From Nitrospirota bacterium (GTDB lineage Bacteria > Nitrospirota > Thermodesulfovibrionia > Thermodesulfovibrionales > UBA6898): a stretch of 64,000 nucleotides of DNA. The stretch's first letter is position 1, and every line of letters begins with the position of its first letter. The notes under the pieces are model-generated. The model searched no databases, was not told where the DNA came from, and was given only the letters and a program-made list of their open reading frames with translations. Positions 41,082-49,013 of this stretch are shown here, in pieces. The stretch is taken from assembly GCA_021783515.1 (NCBI GenBank), contig JAJXTV010000015.1:29551-93550 (forward strand), read 5' to 3'. Position numbers and translations under genes: made by a program.

Positions 41082-42987
41082 ATATCTGACGGCGCTTCTG
41101 GGTGTCACCGGATGTATAGGGCTTCTCGTCACCGGAGAAATTAACCCCGTCATGGCGGCGGGCGGACTTGCCATCATCCCGGGATACTACCGTGTCCTGC
41201 GCGGAAGGGAGGCCGCCCCCGCCTGGGTCATCGGGGCCGCCTCATTGCTGACCCTCGGGGTCTTCGCCTTCGACTCGATTGTATCGGGAGACGTTTTTCT
41301 TGCAGTGGCCCACCTTACCATCACGTTCCAGGCGATTAAGAGCTACGACCTCAAGGAGCCGTGGGACCACCTGCAGGTGTATTTTATGTCGCTTCTTCAG
41401 ATGGTGATAGGGTCGGAAATGTCGCAGTCGGTGGTTTTTGGCGTTGTCTTTGTTCTGTTCCTCGTGTCGCTCGTCGCCGCCATGGTCTTTGCCCATTTCG
41501 TGAAGGAGGGGCGTGGCGCGCATATTCGTCTGGCAAGGCCGATCGTCGTGATCTCGCTGCTCTCGGTCACGGTTACGTCGGCATTCTTTGTCGTGCTGCC
41601 CAGGTCTTCGTACACATTCCTGGGCAAAAGCCACACGAAGGGGATACGGACTACCGGATTTTCCGACAGGGTGGACTTTGGCTCCTTCGGCGAAATCAAG
41701 CGTGATTCCACGGTTGTCATGAGGGTCGAGCTCGATCCGGACATACCGGCGCCGTATTATTGGCGAGGGATGTCGCTCGACTACTTCGACGGAACGGAAT
41801 GGCGGAATAGCTCACCCCGGCAAAGCAGGATCGAAAAGAGCGGGGATGAGTATGTCCTGAATCCGCACGGACGGTCCGGCCTGGTTGAGCAGAAGATCTA
41901 CCTCGAGCCGATAGATTCGGATGCGATTTTCGGTCTGACCGAGATAATGGGAATAAGGGTCGATTCTTTTTCGGCCCGGAGCGACAGCGGCGGAGCGGTG
42001 TTCCTTTCGCGTAAGTCTTCGAGGAGGGTCAATTATTCCGTCTTGAGCGAGGTGCGGGACGACTATCCGGGTGTTGCCTCTCCCCGCTATCTCCAACTGC
42101 CAAGGGGAATGGAGCGGATCAGAGAACTGGCCAGGACGGTTACGTCCCTCGGACGGTCAGACGGGGAAAAGGCGAGGATGATCGAGCGTTACCTGAAAAG
42201 AAACTACTCGTATTCGCTCGAGCCGTCGCCTCCGGTGCGGGGGAGGGGCCTCATCGAGGATTTTCTCTTCTATGGCAGAAAGGGGTTCTGCGAACACTTT
42301 GCCACGTCAATGGTCCTCATGCTGCGGGCTGTTGGAATCCCCGCCCGGATCGTAAACGGTTACTGCGGGGGAGAGAAGAACCAGTACGGCGGGTACCTCA
42401 TCGTGCGTCAGAGCGACGCCCATTCGTGGGTGGAGGCCCTGATCGGCGGACAATGGAGGCGGTTCGACCCGACGCCGGCGGTTGCCGCTCCGCAAATCCC
42501 TTCCCTTGCCCTCTTTCTCGACTCGCTCAAGATGGCGTGGGCGCGGTATGTTGTGGGGTTCAAAACGGATGACCAGAAGGCGATCCTGCGGGCGCTCTCT
42601 TCCCTGCTGGCTTCGCCGTCTTTTCCTGCAGTCGGATGGAAGCGCCTGCGGATGTATGGGCTGCTGATCACCCTTATCGGTATTGCGCTGGCGTCTGCAC
42701 TCCTGCTTCTGCGCGGCGTGAAGGCCGGAAGGCACGGGTTTGCAAGCAGGAAGTATCTTGCGATGAGAAAGCTGATCGGCGTACGGGGCCGCCGGGCCGG
42801 AGCGACTACGCCGGGGGAGGTAATGCGGATGTCGCAAGGTTCGTCTGTCGAAGAAGAGATAAGGGAATTTCTCGGGATGTACGTGGAAGACAGATTCGGA
42901 AAACGGCCGATGATGCCTTCCGAAAGAAAAAGATACGGCCTTCTGCTGAAGAGTATCCGGACAGGGCTGAAAAAAAGGCGGGGGTAA
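41065..42987 (+). CDS. Membrane transglutaminase-like protein (TgpA type, DUF3488/transglut_core)
   Basis: A 640-residue membrane protein: five or six helices in residues 1-190 (DUF3488-like), a periplasmic transglutaminase-like domain (about 340-480) and a final membrane helix (about 535-555) with a short cytoplasmic tail. The catalytic triad is visible: Cys in GRKGFCEHFATSMVLMLRA, His in SDAHSWVEA and Asp in RRFDPTPA. TgpA of Pseudomonas is the best-known relative; the substrate is unknown. Last gene of the MoxR-DUF58-transglutaminase unit, converging on pcm with a 21-base gap. Confidence 0.92.
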   Translation: MPKISRYLTALLGVTGCIGLLVTGEINPVMAAGGLAIIPGYYRVLRGREAAPAWVIGAASLLTLGVFAFDSIVSGDVFLAVAHLTITFQAIKSYDLKEPWDHLQVYFMSLLQMVIGSEMSQSVVFGVVFVLFLVSLVAAMVFAHFVKEGRGAHIRLARPIVVISLLSVTVTSAFFVVLPRSSYTFLGKSHTKGIRTTGFSDRVDFGSFGEIKRDSTVVMRVELDPDIPAPYYWRGMSLDYFDGTEWRNSSPRQSRIEKSGDEYVLNPHGRSGLVEQKIYLEPIDSDAIFGLTEIMGIRVDSFSARSDSGGAVFLSRKSSRRVNYSVLSEVRDDYPGVASPRYLQLPRGMERIRELARTVTSLGRSDGEKARMIERYLKRNYSYSLEPSPPVRGRGLIEDFLFYGRKGFCEHFATSMVLMLRAVGIPARIVNGYCGGEKNQYGGYLIVRQSDAHSWVEALIGGQWRRFDPTPAVAAPQIPSLALFLDSLKMAWARYVVGFKTDDQKAILRALSSLLASPSFPAVGWKRLRMYGLLITLIGIALASALLLLRGVKAGRHGFASRKYLAMRKLIGVRGRRAGATTPGEVMRMSQGSSVEEEIREFLGMYVEDRFGKRPMMPSERKRYGLLLKSIRTGLKKRRG

Positions 42988-43008
42988 TCCTCTCGTTGCA
43001 TGCGGTCA

Positions 43009-43656
43009 TCATTCCTCGATCTTCCATCCATATTCGCCGACGAGCGGAACGAAAACGCACGGCGTGTGATATTCCTCCAGGATTCCCTTCGACGTCTTCC
43101 TGATCTTCAGCAGCTGTTGGGAAAACCTGCTGCCGACCGGGGCCACGATAATTCCGTCTTCCGTTATCTGGTTTATGAGAGGAGCAGGTATGCTCGGCGA
43201 TGCCGCCGTGACGATGATGCGGTCGAACGGCGCTTCTTTGGGTAATCCGAGACTCCCGTCGGCCAGTCTCACATGCACATTGCCATAGAAGAGCGAGCGC
43301 AGGCGCTCTCGTGCGGCTTCAGCCAGAGCGGCGACCCGCTCCACCGTGTAGACTTCCCCGGCGAGTTCGGCGAGAATTGCGGCCTGATAGCCTGATCCCG
43401 TGCCGATTTCGAGCACTTTTTCGTCGCCTTTCAGTTCGAGCAGTTCGGTCATGACGGCAACCATATACGGTTGGGATATTGTCTGTCCCTCGCCGATCGG
43501 CAGGGCTGAATCGTCGTAGGCCCTCTGCTCGGCCTGCGGTCCGGCAAAGAGATGTCGCGGAACCCGCCTCATGGCTTCGAGGACTCTCGCGTCTTTTATG
43601 CCCCGCGGCACGAGCTGGGATTCGACCATCAGGCGCCTCATCTCTTCGAAGTTCAT
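43009..43656 (-). CDS. pcm: Protein-L-isoaspartate O-methyltransferase
   Basis: Pcm methylates isoaspartyl residues in damaged proteins so they can revert to aspartate. The 215-residue product has the family order: MVESQLVPRGIKDARVLEAM near residue 10, VPRHLFAG, YDDSALPIGEGQTISQPYMVA near 46, the SAM-binding VLEIGTGSGYQAAILAEL near 80, and a C-terminal LVAPVG-type strand (IIVAPVGSRFSQQL). ATG at 43656 lacks a clear ribosome site and lies seven bases after the FAD-gene stop. It shares a directon with surE, as in many bacteria. Confidence 0.96.
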   Translation of the reverse strand: MNFEEMRRLMVESQLVPRGIKDARVLEAMRRVPRHLFAGPQAEQRAYDDSALPIGEGQTISQPYMVAVMTELLELKGDEKVLEIGTGSGYQAAILAELAGEVYTVERVAALAEAARERLRSLFYGNVHVRLADGSLGLPKEAPFDRIIVTAASPSIPAPLINQITEDGIIVAPVGSRFSQQLLKIRKTSKGILEEYHTPCVFVPLVGEYGWKIEE

Positions 43657-43663
43657 GGCGTTG

Positions 43664-45043
43664 TCATATCCGCTTCATGATCTCGCGGGCCGCTACGATG
43701 CCGGACGCCGATGCCTGGATAAGACCTCTGCTCACCCCCGCGCCGTCTCCCACCGCAAATATATTGGGGATTTCGGTCTCGAGAACGGTGGAGAGCTTCA
43801 CCTGCATCGAGTAGAATTTCACCTCGACGCCATAAAGAAGCGTGTGGCGGGAATTTACTCCGGGTGCGATGCTGTCGAGCGCTTCCAGCATCTCCATGAT
43901 GTCGCAGAGATGCCGGTAGGGAATCACAAAACTGAGATCGCCCGGGGTTGCGTCTGTCAGAGTAGGGCGGACGATCCCTTTTGCGATACGTTCCTGCGTA
44001 GATCTTCTCCCCGCGGTCAGATCGCCCAATCTCTGCACGATCACCCCCTTCCCGAGGAAATTCGCCAATTGCGCGATGTACCTTCCATAGGAAATCGGCT
44101 GGTCGAACGGCTCCGTGAAAAAGGTGCTGACGAGGAGGGCGAAGTTCGTATTGCTCGTTCGCCTTTCGGCATAGCTGTGGCCGTTGACGGTCCAGATACC
44201 CTTGAGATATTCCTTTACCACTTCTCCGTACGGGTTTACGCAGAAGGTCCGTACCTTGTCGTCGAACTTTTTCGAGTAAAAGAGCAGTTTCGGCTCGTAC
44301 GTCATCTTTGTAAGGGGCTCGAAGACAGATGCGGGCAGTTCCACCCGGACCCCGACGTCGACGGGGTTTTTGAGGAGCGTAAGACAGAGTTTCTTCGCTT
44401 CCTCTTCGAGCCAGCGGGACCCCTCCCGGCCGGGAGCGAGTATCAGTGAACCGGAGAAGACTTTCGATCCGTCTTGCAGCAAGACGCCCCGGTATGCGCC
44501 GTTTTCGACGATGACCGACTGCGCGGCCGTCTGGAAAACGGCATCGACCCTCCCGTCGATGTCATCACGCATGACCTTCAGGAGTTCGCGGCATCTGTCA
44601 GTCCCGATGTGGCGGATCGGCGAGGGTACGAGAACAAGGCCGTTGCGCGAGGCGTGCCTTTCGAGCTCCGCGATCGAATCCGGGGTGGCGCCGAACAGCT
44701 CCCTCGGTGCGCCGTATTTAAGGTAGATATCGTCTGCATATCCTATGAGCCGTCTCACTTCGTCGGCATCCATATAACGGGACAGAAATCCTCCCACGTC
44801 CGGCGAAAGACTCAGCTTGCCGTCGCTGAAGGCCCCAGCGCCGCCCCAGCCGCTCAGCAGGTCGCATTCCCTGCATGCGGCGCATGAAACGTTCTTGGTG
44901 GTTGTCGGGCATGCGCGCTTGTCGATATCCTTGCCCTTTTCGACTATGAGAATGCGATATTTCTTAGGCGACAGGAGGAGTTCAAGAGCGGCGAATATTC
45001 CGGCCGGTCCGGCGCCGACAATGATCACATCATAGTTTTTCAT
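43664..45043 (-). CDS. FAD-dependent dehydrogenase, COG2509-type
   Basis: A 459-residue flavoprotein. The N-terminal dinucleotide-binding motif is YDVIIVGAGPAGIFAALEL, followed by a cysteine-rich loop CPTTTKNVSCAACRECDLLSGWGGAGAFSDGK typical of this group; near the C-terminus NIFAVGDGAGVSRGLIQASASG closes the FAD site. Related proteins are called FAD-dependent oxidoreductases without a known substrate. The cysteines around residue 55-70 may hold a metal or cluster, which I cannot prove. ATG at 45043 gives the usual N-terminus and overlaps the surE end by 14 bases; ATG at 45064 is an in-frame alternative. Confidence 0.85.
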   Translation of the reverse strand: MKNYDVIIVGAGPAGIFAALELLLSPKKYRILIVEKGKDIDKRACPTTTKNVSCAACRECDLLSGWGGAGAFSDGKLSLSPDVGGFLSRYMDADEVRRLIGYADDIYLKYGAPRELFGATPDSIAELERHASRNGLVLVPSPIRHIGTDRCRELLKVMRDDIDGRVDAVFQTAAQSVIVENGAYRGVLLQDGSKVFSGSLILAPGREGSRWLEEEAKKLCLTLLKNPVDVGVRVELPASVFEPLTKMTYEPKLLFYSKKFDDKVRTFCVNPYGEVVKEYLKGIWTVNGHSYAERRTSNTNFALLVSTFFTEPFDQPISYGRYIAQLANFLGKGVIVQRLGDLTAGRRSTQERIAKGIVRPTLTDATPGDLSFVIPYRHLCDIMEMLEALDSIAPGVNSRHTLLYGVEVKFYSMQVKLSTVLETEIPNIFAVGDGAGVSRGLIQASASGIVAAREIMKRI

Positions 45044-45812
45044 CGTCCCGTTCTTTCCACGCATAGGGGAGGCGCCATTTTTCCCTGAAATAGGAGAGGG
45101 CGTCGTAATTCGTCAGATCAAGATGTATGGGCGTCACCGAGATGAAGTTCGCCTGCACCGCATCCATGTCCGTATCTTCGCCGCGTTCCCAATAGGGTTT
45201 CCCTCCGCCTATCCAGAAATGCTTTTCACCCCAGGGGTCGAAGGTCTCCAGTATCGCTCCGTCATAGACCCGCTTGCCCTGCCTCGTAAATCTGACGCCC
45301 CTGAGAAATTCACGGCGGACATTTGGAATATTGACATTCAGCAGCGTATCGTAGGGCAGCGAATGCTCGAGCACGAACGAAGCGATCTGCGCCGCCACTT
45401 CCGATGCGGTATCAAAAAAATAGTGCTTGTCCGAGGGAAGAGAAAATGCGATCGAGGGGATGCCGAAGATAGTTCCTTCGATCGCCGCCGATACGGTTCC
45501 CGAATACGTTATGTCGTCCCCGAGATTAGCTCCTTTGTTGATCCCCGACACGATCAGGGAAGGCTTCTCGGGCAGCAGCTTATTTATGCCGAGGGTGACG
45601 CAGTCGGTCGGCGTGCCGTTGATGCTGAAGACGCGGTCTCTTATCTCTGTGGCCCGCAGCGGCCGGTGCAGGGTGAGGGAGTGGCCTGCGGCGCTTCTTT
45701 CCCTGTCGGGGGCGACCACATATGCATCGCCGAGGTTCTTCATTGCCCGGTAAAGGGCTATAAGTCCGGCCGAATGCACGCCGTCGTCATTTGTAACAAG
45801 GAGTATCGCCAT
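45030..45812 (-). CDS. surE: 5'/3'-nucleotidase SurE
   Basis: SurE is a metal-dependent phosphatase acting on nucleoside monophosphates and short polyphosphate. The 260-residue product has VTNDDGVHSAGLIAL with metal ligands D9 and D10, VVAPDRERSAAGHSLTLHRP near residue 33, NGTPTDCVTLGI near 66 and IVSGINKGANLGDDITYSGTVSAA near 86. Length fits. ATG at 45812. It leads the surE-FAD dehydrogenase-pcm unit, divergent from purM. Confidence 0.96.
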   Translation of the reverse strand: MAILLVTNDDGVHSAGLIALYRAMKNLGDAYVVAPDRERSAAGHSLTLHRPLRATEIRDRVFSINGTPTDCVTLGINKLLPEKPSLIVSGINKGANLGDDITYSGTVSAAIEGTIFGIPSIAFSLPSDKHYFFDTASEVAAQIASFVLEHSLPYDTLLNVNIPNVRREFLRGVRFTRQGKRVYDGAILETFDPWGEKHFWIGGGKPYWERGEDTDMDAVQANFISVTPIHLDLTNYDALSYFREKWRLPYAWKERDDEKL

Positions 45813-45915
45813 TATCCATATCTTATCAGAAACGGTTCGGCAGGAGAATATCGGGGCGTTTCATCCCGGAATAAAGAAACACGATGCCTTATAAAAAGAA
45901 AAAAAACTTGCCCTT

Positions 45916-45958
45916 TCAAAATAAATTGTGCAAAATAAGTACGTTCAAAAGGTCAAAA
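45916..45958. repeat. Short direct repeats upstream of purM
   Basis: CAAAATAA occurs at 45917-45924 and 45931-45938, 14 bases apart, and TCAAAA at 45916-45921, 45945-45950 and 45953-45958. They fill the AT-rich gap just before purM and may be regulator sites or simply AT-rich promoter sequence. Confidence 0.3.
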
Positions 45959-45981
45959 ATCCTCCCTGAGAGATTTACGTG

Positions 45982-47028
45982 ATGAATAAGCAGAGCGGAC
46001 TTACCTATAAGAAGGCAGGCGTCGATATTGATGAGGGTGAAAGGTTTGTACGGCTGATCACTCCTCTTGTCAGGAATACGTTTAGAAAGGGCGTTATGGC
46101 CGATATAGGCTCATTCGGCGCTTTCTTCAAACTTGACGTTCGTAAATATAAGGAGCCGGTCTTGGTGAGCGGCACTGACGGGGTCGGCACGAAACTGAAG
46201 ATAGCTTTTATGACGGGACGCCACGACACCGTGGGAATCGATCTTGTGGCGATGTGCGCAAACGATATCCTGACCAGCGGGGCAGAGCCGCTCTTTTTCC
46301 TCGATTATTTTGCCACAGGTAGTCTGAAGCCGGAGAAGGCGGCGGCTGTTGTACGGGGCATTGCGGAGGGATGCCGGGAGGCGGGTTGCGCGCTTGTCGG
46401 CGGTGAGACGGCCGAGATGCCCGGCTTCTACAAGAACGGGGAGTATGACCTTTCGGGTTTTGCGGTCGGCGTAGTCGAAAGGAAGAAGGCTATCGACGGG
46501 AGGGGCATACGGCCCGGTGATGCCCTGATCGGCCTTGCATCGAGCGGCCTGCACAGTAACGGCTATTCACTCGCCAGGAAGGTCTTGTTCGAGCACAAGA
46601 AACTGGGGCCGGGGAAAAGGCTGCCCGGGCTGGAGTTATCGGTCGGCGAGGAGCTGCTGAGACCGACCCGGATCTACGTGAAGGCGTTTAAGGCGCTTGA
46701 GGGAAGGGTGGCGGTCAAGGGGATGGCGCATATTACCGGCGGCGGCATCCCGGGCAACCTTCCCAGGATATTTCCGAAGGGCGTCGGGGCCCGAATCTTC
46801 GCCGGTTCGTGGCCTGAACAGCCGATATTCGCCCTCATCGCCGGGTATGGGAACGTACCCGAAGAGGACATGAGGAGGACATTCAATATGGGAATAGGCT
46901 TCATTATCGTAGTAGGCGAGAAGGACAAAGATAAGACGATCGGTATTTTAAGGCGGAAGGGATTCCCCTCATACGTTATCGGAGAGGTACGCAGGGGTAT
47001 TAAGGGAGTGCGGTATGCACAGGCTTAG
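45982..47028 (+). CDS. purM: Phosphoribosylformylglycinamidine cyclo-ligase
   Basis: PurM closes the imidazole ring to give 5-aminoimidazole ribonucleotide in purine synthesis. The 348-residue product starts GLTYKKAGVDIDEGERFV, has DGVGTKLKIAF and DLVAMCANDILTSGAEPLFFLDY near residues 65-105, GCALVGGETAEMPGFY near 138, ASSGLHSNGYSLAR near 190 and HITGGGIPGNLPRIFP near 252. Length is normal. ATG at 45982; GTG one codon earlier is less likely. Its last 14 bases overlap the M23 peptidase gene. Confidence 0.97.
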   Translation: MNKQSGLTYKKAGVDIDEGERFVRLITPLVRNTFRKGVMADIGSFGAFFKLDVRKYKEPVLVSGTDGVGTKLKIAFMTGRHDTVGIDLVAMCANDILTSGAEPLFFLDYFATGSLKPEKAAAVVRGIAEGCREAGCALVGGETAEMPGFYKNGEYDLSGFAVGVVERKKAIDGRGIRPGDALIGLASSGLHSNGYSLARKVLFEHKKLGPGKRLPGLELSVGEELLRPTRIYVKAFKALEGRVAVKGMAHITGGGIPGNLPRIFPKGVGARIFAGSWPEQPIFALIAGYGNVPEEDMRRTFNMGIGFIIVVGEKDKDKTIGILRRKGFPSYVIGEVRRGIKGVRYAQA

Positions 47029-47854
47029 GAGCCTTCTCAGGAAGGCATTTGTGCCTGTCACTGTCATGGTAATACCGCACAGTGACGTACGGTCGATCAA
47101 GATCAAGGTGCCTTACGTCGGTATTATTACCTCTCTTGTGATGTGGGCAGTCGGGACGCTATATGTCTTTTCCGTGGCTGTGGATTCCTTGGAATACACT
47201 AAGATGAAAGAAAAGATGACTTATTACTCTTCGCAGTTTGTCGAATTGCGCTCGACCATCAGCAGTCTGAAAGAGGCGGAGACGGAATTCAAGAGGATAT
47301 TTTCGGTGAATTCCAAGGAGCAGATACTCGAAAACCTCGATACGTCAGACAGCGGCTCTATCGACATGGAGGACTTAAAGAAACAGATTAGGATCACCAT
47401 GGAAAATGTCGGTGAAATAAAGGATTATCTGAGCCAGCAGAGAGATATTTTCGTGGCAACACCCAAGGGTTGGCCTGTTGACGGACACATCACGTCGCCA
47501 TACGGTACGCGAGTGCATCCACTGACAGGAGGGAAGGAGTTTCACGGAGGTGTAGACATCGCCGCACAGCCGGGTGAGCCTGTTCACGCTACCGCAGATG
47601 GTATTGTGAGCTTTGCGGGGTGGAGTGGCGCCAACGGCAATCTTGTGGTGATCGAGCACGGCTTCGGCTACTCGACATTTTATGCCCATAATAAACAAGT
47701 TGCCGTAAAGACAGGGCAAAAAGTCAGGCGGGGCGATATCATCAGTTATTTGGGATCTACAGGAAGCTCTACCGGTCCGCATGTGCACTACGAGATCTGG
47801 CGGAACGGCAAGTCGACTAACCCTGAGTCCTATCTAGAGGGGAGGGCGTCATAA
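47015..47854 (+). CDS. M23-family metallopeptidase with membrane anchor
   Basis: A 279-residue envelope protein: one membrane helix (residues 34-57, GIITSLVMWAVGTLYVFSVA), a coiled-coil periplasmic stretch (60-145) and a C-terminal M23/LytM domain (about 155-275) with PVDGHITSPYGTRVHPLTGG, the zinc motif HGGVDIAAQPGEPVHATADG and HVHYEIWRNGK. It probably is an endopeptidase on peptidoglycan or a regulator of one. The bactofilin gene begins at its last base; M23-bactofilin pairs control cell shape in several bacteria. Confidence 0.94.
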   Translation: MHRLRSLLRKAFVPVTVMVIPHSDVRSIKIKVPYVGIITSLVMWAVGTLYVFSVAVDSLEYTKMKEKMTYYSSQFVELRSTISSLKEAETEFKRIFSVNSKEQILENLDTSDSGSIDMEDLKKQIRITMENVGEIKDYLSQQRDIFVATPKGWPVDGHITSPYGTRVHPLTGGKEFHGGVDIAAQPGEPVHATADGIVSFAGWSGANGNLVVIEHGFGYSTFYAHNKQVAVKTGQKVRRGDIISYLGSTGSSTGPHVHYEIWRNGKSTNPESYLEGRAS

Positions 47855-48231
47855 TGTTTCACCGGAACACCGAAAAACTGGAGTCCCTGGTCGGTGCGGA
47901 GTCGACGTTTAAGGGCGACATCAGCACAAAAGGTACGATCAGGATAGACGGGACCGTCGAAGGAAATGTGGAAGCCGACTGGGTCGTTCTGGGGGAGAAG
48001 GCCTTTGTGAAGGGGGACGTTTCGGCCAGGGGAGTGATAGTCGGGGGTAAGGTAGAGGGGAACCTCAGGGTCAGAGAGATATGTGAGCTCAAGAACAAGG
48101 GAGAGCTTTACGGCGAAATAGTCACACTGAAGCTGACGGTCGCGGAGGGGGCCATCTTCGATGGCAGATCGACCATGAGCAAAGAAGAGGCGAAGGTGGT
48201 TGACCTCTTTGTCAAGGGAAAGAATGTGTAA
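47854..48231 (+). CDS. Bactofilin family cytoskeletal protein
   Basis: A 125-residue bactofilin, a beta-helical polymer-forming cytoskeletal protein. The core (residues 14-110) is made of repeating short strands such as STKGTIRIDGTVEGNVEAD, FVKGDVSARGVIVGGKVEGN and NKGELYGEIVTLKLTVAEGA. It starts with the ATG that shares its first base with the end of the M23 gene, so the two are coupled. In other bacteria bactofilins recruit M23 peptidases to define cell shape; the same is expected here. Confidence 0.95.
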   Translation: MFHRNTEKLESLVGAESTFKGDISTKGTIRIDGTVEGNVEADWVVLGEKAFVKGDVSARGVIVGGKVEGNLRVREICELKNKGELYGEIVTLKLTVAEGAIFDGRSTMSKEEAKVVDLFVKGKNV

Positions 48232-48246
48232 CCCTTTATTAGCGGG

Positions 48247-48789
48247 CTAGGGCCGGGGATAATAAGGTCCGTACCAGTAGGGATCGTAGAAGTAATATTG
48301 ATACGGAGATAAAAAGGGATCATAGTAAAAGGGATAATACGGGGCGAGGCGTTTTGGAGTCGGCCATAGATAGATCTGTTCAGCCTGAAAGACCGGATAT
48401 CGGTATTCGATCTCTCCCCGTGTCCTTTTTTTGCTCCCGGTCAATTTGCCCGCAAACGTAACGCGTCTCCCCTTTTTGTAGATCATAGGGTCCAGTTGTC
48501 TCGAAGTCTCGATCAGAAATCGACCCTCCGAAATGTCCGGATCAATGATGCTGCCATATCTGTCGACCGGGTTTTGGACTACCTCCATCTCCGATCCTTC
48601 CCTGGCTGACAGAGTGTCAACGATCGTGCCGCCGAGGACAAAGGTTTTACCCAGGTACTGATCAGGCGCCGCGGCGATCTGCGTGAACGAAACGCCGGTC
48701 GTCGCATTCTGCACATATTCCCCCGAAAGGACATGCGCGCACGATGTCAGCAGGACCGGGAGGAGCAGGCAAACTGCATATCGTTTCAT
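48247..48789 (-). CDS. Slp-type outer-membrane lipoprotein with tyrosine/proline-rich tail
   Basis: A 180-residue lipoprotein: signal peptide with lipobox LLLPVLLTSCAH (Cys17), then an Slp-family domain with VSFTQIAAAPDQYLGKTFVLGG, RFLIETSRQLDPMIYKKGRRVT and YRYPVFQAEQIYLWP. Slp proteins are outer-membrane lipoproteins induced in starvation or acid stress in E. coli. The last 30 residues are very rich in tyrosine and proline (for example YQYYFYDPYWYGPYYPRP), not usual for the family. ATG at 48789. It faces the bactofilin gene with a 15-base gap and is divergent from ppdK across a 224-base AT-rich gap. Confidence 0.88.
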   Translation of the reverse strand: MKRYAVCLLLPVLLTSCAHVLSGEYVQNATTGVSFTQIAAAPDQYLGKTFVLGGTIVDTLSAREGSEMEVVQNPVDRYGSIIDPDISEGRFLIETSRQLDPMIYKKGRRVTFAGKLTGSKKRTRGEIEYRYPVFQAEQIYLWPTPKRLAPYYPFYYDPFLSPYQYYFYDPYWYGPYYPRP

Positions 48790-49013
48790 GGCACACCTCT
48801 TTCTCTTTCTTACTTTTTATCTATCACGATTGCCGGGCGAGCGCAAGAGAAAAATCCTTACTTGAGGAAATACTCTTGCTTCATTACAATAATTAATGGA
48901 TTTATAAGAATTTTATTTGTTTTGCCGGTTGAATTTTTTGGCTTCGTGAGTTAGTCTATAAGTCCTATAAATTGGCTTAATTCTATTCTCTATAAATAGT
49001 CGGGAGGGCGTTC

